Shown here: one piece after another, positions 6,101-10,148 of the stretch
Position numbering within the stretch: the stretch's first letter is position 1
How the letters are laid out: each line of letters starts with the position of its first letter
Origin: Acidobacteriota bacterium
Lineage (GTDB): Bacteria; Acidobacteriota; Vicinamibacteria; Vicinamibacterales; UBA8438
DNA length: 10,148 bases
NCBI GenBank assembly: GCA_011523485.1
Contig: WTGR01000744.1
Span: 1 to 10,148, forward strand
Direction of reading: 5' to 3'
Position numbers and translations under genes: made by a program
Notes under the pieces: model-generated
Seen by the model: the letters and a program-made list of their open reading frames with translations, nothing else
Databases searched by the model: none
What the model was told of the DNA's origin: nothing

Positions 6101-9100
6101 AACCAGCCGATCACGCCGTTCACGCTGCCGGCGGCGACCGGCGGCGACGTGACGTTCTCGGGAGCATCCAGCTATGCGTTCCCCCACTACTATGCGGTGC
6201 ACGGCCTGCCGCCGGGGCTGGTCTTCGACGCGGCGACGCGCACGGTCTCGGGCACGCCGACCGAGGCCGGGTCGTACACCGTGACCTACAGGGCGGAGGA
6301 CGCCGACGGTTGCCATGCCGGAGCGTCGGCGCAACAGCTCACCAACTTCAGTTGCCCGGCCTCGGGGGACACGGCGAGCCAGACCTTCAGGATCGATGTC
6401 GGGAACCTGCAGATCCACCGGGTGCGGATCGTCTCGCACCCGACCTACGATTCGGACTGCGACACGACCTCGGGCTGCGACGGCACGCCCGACACCTACG
6501 GGAGGGGCGACAGGATCCTGATCGACGTGGAGTTCGGCTCGGAACCGCCGTTCGTCAACCACCTGGGCCACACGGTGTACGGCCGGGATGTGCCTGTGGC
6601 GATCGGCGGCAGCGACGCCGACGTGCGGCTGCGCCTGGACCTGGGTCCGGACGGCGGCGGCGACAGCCAGCGCGGCACCAACCGCGAGGTGCTGACCTCG
6701 CCCGAGCTGCTGCATGGCGGTCAGACGCTGCGCTTCGCCTACGAGGTCGGTCCCGGACTCAACTGCGGAACGGGCACCCGCTTCGGCGACTGCGACAGCG
6801 ACGGCGTGTGGGTGCAGACCGGCGGCGGCGACCAGGTGCTGTTCCTCGTGGACGACACGACGCTCACCCATGCGGTGACGGGCGCGCCGGTCGGCCTGAC
6901 CATGGCCGGCATGCCGACCACGGGCAACCCGCTGGCGAGGGTGGACGGCAGCAAGGTGACCGCCGACATCGGCCCGCGCCCGACGAGGGCGACAGTCAAC
7001 GGCAAGACGCTGACGGTGACCTTCAACAAGGCGCTGGCCGCGCTGTCGGCGGCGGACAAGGCCGAGCTGCAGTTCAACCTCCACGTGGAGGGCGCCGGCG
7101 AGGTGCTGGGCGTCCAGGGCGCGCAGCATCCGACCGCGGTCTCGGCGAGCGGCTCGACGCTGACGCTGACGCTGAGCGACGCCAGCAAGGCGCAGGCGAG
7201 CGACACCGTCACGCTGACCTATGCGGGCAGCGAGTTGGAGGGCACCGACGGCACGCAGGCGCCGATGTTCCGCGACCTGGCGGTGACCAACAACACGGGC
7301 ACGGCGGGCCCCGCGCCGGTGCGCGCGGTGGTGCAGGGCGCGGGGATGACGCTCCGGGTGCTGTTCGACGGGGCGCTGAACGCCTCGTCGCTGCCGGCGG
7401 GGAGCGCCTTCAGGCTCACGGTGCGGGACGGCGACGCCGACTACCGCTACATTGCGGGCACGGGCACGGCGGCGCTCGGCGCGGACCCGACCTTCGCGGT
7501 CGTGACGCTCGACCGGGCGGTGCGCCCCGACGAGCGGGCCGTCCTGCGGTACACGAAGCCGGCCAGCAACCCGCTCCAGGGCACGGACACGGGCAATCCG
7601 GCGGTGCTGTCGTTCTACAGCTTCCCGGTGGCGTGGATCACCGACGACACGCCGCCGGCGTTCAAGGGCGGCACGGTGGTGCAGACGAGCTCCACGACGT
7701 CGAAGATGGCGCTGTATTTCAGCGAGGAGCTGGACGCGGCCTCGTGGCCGGACGCCGGCGACTTCGCGGTGGCCACGGGCACGACCGCCGTGACGGTGTC
7801 GTCGGTCACGGCGGTGGCGGGGCGCAGCGTGGTGCTGACGCTGGGCAGCGGGGCGGCCGAGGGGACGGCCTTCACGGTGGCCTACACGCCCGGCGCGAGC
7901 CCCATCCGGGACGAGGCGGCCAACGCCGCGGCGGGGTTCCGGCAGACGCTGAGCGCGTCGGCGGCCGGCCAGCCGGCGCTGAGCTCGGCGTCGGTGGACG
8001 GCAACCGGGTGACCTTGACCTATGACAAGCCGCTCGATCCGGCGAGCCCGCCGCCGGCGGAGCAGTTCACGCTCCACTATCCGGCGGGCGTGGCCGGCGG
8101 TGGGACGACATACAACAAGAACGTCACCTCGATCGCGGTGGTGGGCCGCAGGGTGGTGCTGAGCCTGGACAATCCGGTGTTTCCCTGCGGGGGGGCAAGC
8201 CCGTTCACGCTGAGCTACGCCGTGCTCACGGGGATCCCGCTCCAGGGCCTGGAGGGCACGGACACGGCGGCGCTGACCACCGAGGCGGTGACGAACAAGC
8301 GGGCGGGCTGGTGCGGGCTGGGCTGGTTCGACAGCGCGCGCAACGGCAGCGTCATCGTCCGGGCCAAGCGGCCGTTCGACACCTCGGTGGCGCTGTCGGC
8401 GGCGTGGTTCGCGGTGACGGCCTCGGGCGGCCCGGTGACGGTGACGGGGGCGGCGTTCGACCCGGACGACCCGCACGAGCTGGTGCTCAGCCTGAGCCGC
8501 GCGTTCGAGCCGGACGAGACGGTGACGGTGAGCTACACCCGCCCGCCGGGCGAGAGCGGGCTGTGGGACGTCACCGGCAAGCAGCTTGCCGACCTGTCCG
8601 AAGCGACGGTGACGATCGCGGCGGCGCTCCCGGCGCGGCTGGAGAGCGCGGCGACGGAGCCGCAGGGGCGCGGCCTGGTCCTGACCTTCACGCAGGACAT
8701 CGCGCACTCGAGCGCGCACGGGAGCTACACGGTGACGGTCGACGGCGAACGCCGGGCGACGGTGCGCGTCTTCTGGCAGGACGACACGGTGGGGCTGGTG
8801 CTGGCGGAGCCGGTGCGCTGGGGCGAGGTGGTGACGGTGGCCTACGCGAAGCCGGCGTCGGGCGTGATGCTGTACGGCGCCAACGGGCGGGCGGTCGAGA
8901 GCTTCGGCCCGGTGACGGTGTCCAACGCGGTGGCGCGGTCGGCGAACAACCCCGCGACGGGCGCGCCGGCGATCGGCGGCACGGCGCGGGTGGGCGAGAC
9001 GCTGACGGCAACGACGGCGAACATCGCCGATCCGGACGGGCTGACGGGGGCGAGCTACGCCTTCCAGTGGCTCTCGAGCGGCGGCGGCGCGGACGCGGAG

Positions 9101-10148
9101 ATCGCGGGCGCGACCGCATCCACCTACACGCTGACGGCGGCGGAGGAAGGCCGCACGGTCAGGGTGCGCGTGACCTTCACCGACGACGCGGGCAACGCGG
9201 AGGCGCTGGTGAGCGCGGCGAGCGCGGCGGTGCTGCCGCCGCTGCCGCCGCTGACGGCCGAGTTCGTGGGGCTCCCGGCGGAGCACAACGGGAAGCGGCT
9301 GTTCAGCTTCGAGCTGCGCTTCAGCGAGAACTTCCCCGGCCGGTTCGACTACCGGATCCTGAGGGACCATGCGTTCCAGGTGACCGAGGGCCGGGTGCGG
9401 AAGGCGCAGCGCGTCGCGCGGGGGCAGAACCAGCGCTGGACGATCTCGGTGCGGCCGTCCTCCTGGAAGGACGTGACGATCATGCTGCCGGCGACGACGG
9501 ACTGCGCGGCCGTGGGCGCGATCTGCACGCCGGACGGGCGGATGCTCTCGGAGACGGTGACGGCGACGGTGCGGGGGCCGGTGACGCTCTCGGTGGCGGA
9601 CGCGGAGGCGCACGAGGGCGAAGACGAGGCGATCGAGTTCGTGGTGAGCCTGGGCCGCGCGGCGTCGCAGACCGTCACGGTCGACTACGCGACCGCCGAC
9701 GGCACGGCGGTGGCGGGCGAGGACTACACGGCGACCCGGGGCACGCTGAGCTTCGCCCAGGGCGAGCTGGAGAAGACCGTGAGCGTGCCCATCCTCGACG
9801 ACGTGCTCGACGAGGGCAGCGAGACCTTCACCTTGCGGCTCCGGAACGCGCAGGGGGCGGCGATCGCCGACGGCGAGGCGGTGGGCACGATCACCAACGC
9901 GGACCCGCTGCAGAAGATGTGGCTCTCGCGCTTCGGGCGCACGGTGGCGGGCCATGTGACCGAGGCGGTCTCCGACCGGCTTGCGAGCCCGCTCTCGGGC
10001 GCGCAGGTGACGATGGGCGGGCAGACCGTCAACCTCGCGCAAACCGATGACGAGGTGTGGCTCGGCAACACGCTGACCTCGATCGCCCGGGCGATGGGCG
10101 CCCCGAACGGGCCGGCGCCCGAAGGCGATCCGTGGCCCGGAACCGGAC
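3125..10148 (+). CDS. Giant modular secreted surface protein, probable autotransporter adhesin (3' end outside window)
   Basis: One frame stays open from the ATG at 3125 to the window end, 2,341 codons with no stop. Visible order by residue: a basic N-terminus; signal-peptide core GLLAGAFALLLSAGAAEA (60-77) with likely cleavage before Gln78; two copies of an unassigned domain (79-243, 250-412); fibronectin type III at 421-510, 623-723 and 730-831; a SwmB-type repeat at 511-615; a region of unclear fold (832-977); a putative Ig domain with GLPPGLVFDAATRTVSGTPT (978-1094); an unnamed domain with a DxDxDG loop (1095-1275); six more SwmB-type repeats (1286-1938); an Ig-like domain (1941-2036); an unnamed domain (2044-2152); Calx-beta (2153-2258); and a WLSRFGRTVAGHVTEAV linker (from 2264). 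Such a linker commonly precedes an outer-membrane beta-barrel in large proteobacterial surface proteins, so type V secretion and an adhesive role are inferred. It is divergent from the recombinase gene. Start confidence is moderate; the reading frame is near certain. Confidence 0.9.
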   Translation, partial: MLHRTTAQETAADAVARARSGPRERHSRLAFRPPAEPASRPCAASGFAARLSRARRGAAGLLAGAFALLLSAGAAEAQTSVEIVGNLGQATHSSTTFQNDMGQAFTTGDNATGYKLTAVDLDIHDPGGSPPSYSVKIMSDASNNPGTTVLGTLTNPTSLSTGSNRFTATGAGIDLDPQKQYWVVLDAASTNSSNFGWRVTSSIDEDAGAAAGWRFDAARERAAASTTWGGSQRPYKMAIRGYAKASRPGFLPAGGLVSNIGQKHPTITPGILGTVAQAFTTGPNAGGYRLTRADIPIHKQPGQQPTYTMSIRSDSAGRPGSVLATLNKPNVLNDFVETYQFPAPGDGIHLEPNTTYWLVYDRTGGGGAQVTEANSAAEDAGAAAGWSIADTSLLTANNRAHVPMRMAIHGEKRDADPPSTMAAPTLSETDGTELTVTWTAPANTAPAVTDYDVRYRRKGDTAWTNHPHDGTAVTTKITGLLQGASWEAQVRATNDVGTGAWSAAGSGHTGPARPVRAWTNASGRLVLVQLTKDFNSTGTPGSYRVVVDGTARTPQFPGRTGTALDLALSSAHAIQVGQTVTLNYTKPTGNVAKLFDADGEEVASFSNVAVTNLVPSAPSAPSAPTVEVVTGTRSLEVSWAAPADDGGRPVTDYDVRYFKGANNPGTEAEWIEAGEAGGHDHAGTATTAVLTGLDASSAYRVQVRANSAGGNGAWSASGSATTGAGASPPAPPVPTVSAVSNTRNLTVTWTAPANGGATITDYDVRFYQGAADPEKDSDWILAHEATGLTDPGTSTSATISGLRASAAYRVQLRATNSAGTSAWSASGTATTNAASGSNNPPVRQQLHGNTAIKDCEASGNTTFATQNASAGSVVSTAPLLDRTGCGNVGSRKAPMFFDPDGNNTLSFTAWVHEQPANVIIGDGVPVVNVAQGRVYFEAAAALQQTNVNVTVRAYDPHGAWTGTGIIYRVSTFPNSVGAPSFSGNAADRQFAENQPITPFTLPAATGGDVTFSGASSYAFPHYYAVHGLPPGLVFDAATRTVSGTPTEAGSYTVTYRAEDADGCHAGASAQQLTNFSCPASGDTASQTFRIDVGNLQIHRVRIVSHPTYDSDCDTTSGCDGTPDTYGRGDRILIDVEFGSEPPFVNHLGHTVYGRDVPVAIGGSDADVRLRLDLGPDGGGDSQRGTNREVLTSPELLHGGQTLRFAYEVGPGLNCGTGTRFGDCDSDGVWVQTGGGDQVLFLVDDTTLTHAVTGAPVGLTMAGMPTTGNPLARVDGSKVTADIGPRPTRATVNGKTLTVTFNKALAALSAADKAELQFNLHVEGAGEVLGVQGAQHPTAVSASGSTLTLTLSDASKAQASDTVTLTYAGSELEGTDGTQAPMFRDLAVTNNTGTAGPAPVRAVVQGAGMTLRVLFDGALNASSLPAGSAFRLTVRDGDADYRYIAGTGTAALGADPTFAVVTLDRAVRPDERAVLRYTKPASNPLQGTDTGNPAVLSFYSFPVAWITDDTPPAFKGGTVVQTSSTTSKMALYFSEELDAASWPDAGDFAVATGTTAVTVSSVTAVAGRSVVLTLGSGAAEGTAFTVAYTPGASPIRDEAANAAAGFRQTLSASAAGQPALSSASVDGNRVTLTYDKPLDPASPPPAEQFTLHYPAGVAGGGTTYNKNVTSIAVVGRRVVLSLDNPVFPCGGASPFTLSYAVLTGIPLQGLEGTDTAALTTEAVTNKRAGWCGLGWFDSARNGSVIVRAKRPFDTSVALSAAWFAVTASGGPVTVTGAAFDPDDPHELVLSLSRAFEPDETVTVSYTRPPGESGLWDVTGKQLADLSEATVTIAAALPARLESAATEPQGRGLVLTFTQDIAHSSAHGSYTVTVDGERRATVRVFWQDDTVGLVLAEPVRWGEVVTVAYAKPASGVMLYGANGRAVESFGPVTVSNAVARSANNPATGAPAIGGTARVGETLTATTANIADPDGLTGASYAFQWLSSGGGADAEIAGATASTYTLTAAEEGRTVRVRVTFTDDAGNAEALVSAASAAVLPPLPPLTAEFVGLPAEHNGKRLFSFELRFSENFPGRFDYRILRDHAFQVTEGRVRKAQRVARGQNQRWTISVRPSSWKDVTIMLPATTDCAAVGAICTPDGRMLSETVTATVRGPVTLSVADAEAHEGEDEAIEFVVSLGRAASQTVTVDYATADGTAVAGEDYTATRGTLSFAQGELEKTVSVPILDDVLDEGSETFTLRLRNAQGAAIADGEAVGTITNADPLQKMWLSRFGRTVAGHVTEAVSDRLASPLSGAQVTMGGQTVNLAQTDDEVWLGNTLTSIARAMGAPNGPAPEGDPWPGTG
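3359..4360 (+). repeat. Two tandem copies of a ~165-residue N-terminal domain
   Basis: Copy 1 (3359-3853) and copy 2 (3872-4360) share the same order of landmarks: NLGQ/NIGQ near the start, QAFTTG with N-A-x-GY-x-LT, a YSVKI/YTMSI strand, IDLDPQKQYWVVLD versus IHLEPNTTYWLVYD, then EDAGAAAGW, and AIRGY/AIHGE at the end. Outside these landmarks they have diverged strongly. The DNA keeps a short identical core around the AGAAAGW codons (GCGCGGCGGCGGGGTGG). The pattern resembles the beta-sandwich choice-of-anchor type domains seen at the N-terminus of exported proteins, but I cannot name the family with confidence. Being first after the signal peptide, this pair would be the most distal part of an autotransporter passenger. 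Confidence 0.7.
4385..5617 (+). repeat. Fibronectin type III domains (three), interrupted by one SwmB-type repeat
   Basis: Each of the three domains has the FN3 landmarks L-x-V-x-W-x-APA, TDYDVRY/RF, a central hydrophobic GL, and a late Y/W-x-x-QVRA-x-N with AWSA. They cover 4385-4654, 4991-5293 and 5312-5617. The second and third are closest and share the 19 bases TCACCGACTACGACGTGCG (5073-5091 and 5400-5418), evidence of a fairly recent duplication or gene conversion. A SwmB-type repeat (4655-4969) with TVTLNYTKPTG separates the first from the second, followed by a flexible SAPSAPSAP linker (4970-4996). FN3 domains act as spacers or protein-binding modules in exported bacterial proteins. 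Confidence 0.85.
6788..6805 (+). other. DxDxDG acidic loop, possible calcium site
   Basis: Codes for DCDSDG (residues 1222-1227), matching the DxDxDG pattern of calcium-binding loops. A related acidic, Cys-containing stretch YDSDCDTTSGCDG lies earlier in the same domain. The Cys residues could form disulfides after export. Calcium binding is inferred from pattern only. Confidence 0.4.
6980..8938 (+). repeat. Array of six SwmB-type repeats
   Basis: Six consecutive units of about 103-113 residues start near 6980, 7316, 7652, 7970, 8309 and 8630. Each begins with a strand such as L-x-V-x-F/Y-x-K/E-x-L and ends with the signature V-x-L/V-x-Y, for example TVTLTYAGSELEGTDG, AVLRYTKPASNPLQGTD, TVTVSYTRPPGESGLWD and VVTVAYAKPASGVMLYG. 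This fits the repeat first recognised in the giant cyanobacterial swimming-motility protein SwmB and later seen in many secreted proteins. The units have diverged well in sequence, so the array is old and not a recent slippage product. It would form an extended beta-rich stalk. The role in motility of SwmB cannot be carried over to this protein. Confidence 0.75.
9581..9898 (+). other. Calx-beta domain
   Basis: The segment carries the Calx-beta landmarks in order: VTLSVADAEAHEGEDEAIEF, VDYATADGTAVAGEDYTA, GTLSFAQGELEKTVSVPILD, DVLDEGSETFTLRL, and a closing GTITNAD. These domains bind calcium through acidic loops and are common in large adhesins, often just before the C-terminal part. In this protein it directly precedes the linker that looks like an autotransporter junction. 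Confidence 0.9.
9908..10148 (+). other. Linker typical of the passenger/barrel junction (partial)
   Basis: The sequence KMWLSRFGRTVAGHVTEAVS followed by DRLASPLSGAQVTMGGQTV is helical and then polar. I know closely similar WLARFGRTVA-type segments between Calx-beta or cadherin-like domains and the C-terminal autotransporter barrel of large proteobacterial surface proteins. The barrel itself would start beyond the window, so this is a prediction. Confidence 0.55.

Noticed and set aside
6310..8025. A 571-codon open frame on the + strand in another frame
   Set aside because: A shifted shadow of the giant gene with Gly/Arg/Asp-rich low-complexity composition and no recognisable domain.
3335..10042. 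A 2,235-residue open frame on the minus strand
   Set aside because: It is codon-aligned with the + strand giant gene and reads as Arg/His/Gly-rich sequence with no domains, while the sense strand shows FN3, SwmB-type and Calx-beta motifs throughout.
8311..10050. A 579-codon open frame on the + strand in another frame
   Set aside because: The same type of shifted shadow; the in-frame reading carries the Calx-beta and Ig-like motifs here.

Overview
This is a very GC-rich bacterial window. It holds two complete or nearly complete coding stories and one truncated gene end. The strong bias against A/T in third codon positions, the flavin amine oxidase tail and the modular secreted protein ending in a Calx-beta domain plus an autotransporter-like linker all fit a high-GC proteobacterium, most likely an alphaproteobacterium. 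That placement is an inference from style and not from a marker gene.

Layout. Bases 1-333 are the 3' end of a flavin amine oxidase gene on the + strand. Bases 334-1372 have no convincing gene; they contain a possible frame-broken remnant on the minus strand (about 337-640) and a 21-bp inverted repeat (929-949). Bases 1373-2770 form a compact unit: a Cre-like tyrosine recombinase gene on the minus strand (1716-2699) bracketed by two 34-bp lox-like sites, with a lone half-site inside the left part. Bases 2771-3124 form a leader region that holds seven tandem GCCA units. From 3125 to the window end runs one uninterrupted + strand gene of at least 2,341 codons. It encodes a secreted multidomain surface protein: a long N-terminus and signal peptide, two copies of an unassigned ~165-residue domain, three fibronectin type III domains, about seven SwmB-type repeats, putative Ig domains, a Calx-beta domain, and a junction that looks like the linker before an outer-membrane autotransporter barrel. 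The barrel, if present, lies beyond the window.

How the parts may work together. The recombinase resembles phage P1 Cre around its active site (SGHSARVGAA motif, Trp in place of the second His), and its gene lies between two sites built like loxP (13-bp arms, 8-bp spacer). The spacers of the two sites are exact reverse complements, which for a Cre-type enzyme predicts inversion of the recombinase segment. The right-hand site lies between the start of the recombinase gene and the leader of the giant surface-protein gene, so inversion could change what is transcribed into that gene. A tetranucleotide repeat in the same leader is a second possible switch. Both regulatory ideas are hypotheses. 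The recombinase, the paired sites, the tetranucleotide tract and the giant gene are visible in the sequence.

The longest closed reading frame in the window is a 6.7-kb antisense frame (3335-10042, minus strand). It is a shadow of the + strand gene, whose codons it mirrors exactly, and is not annotated as a gene.
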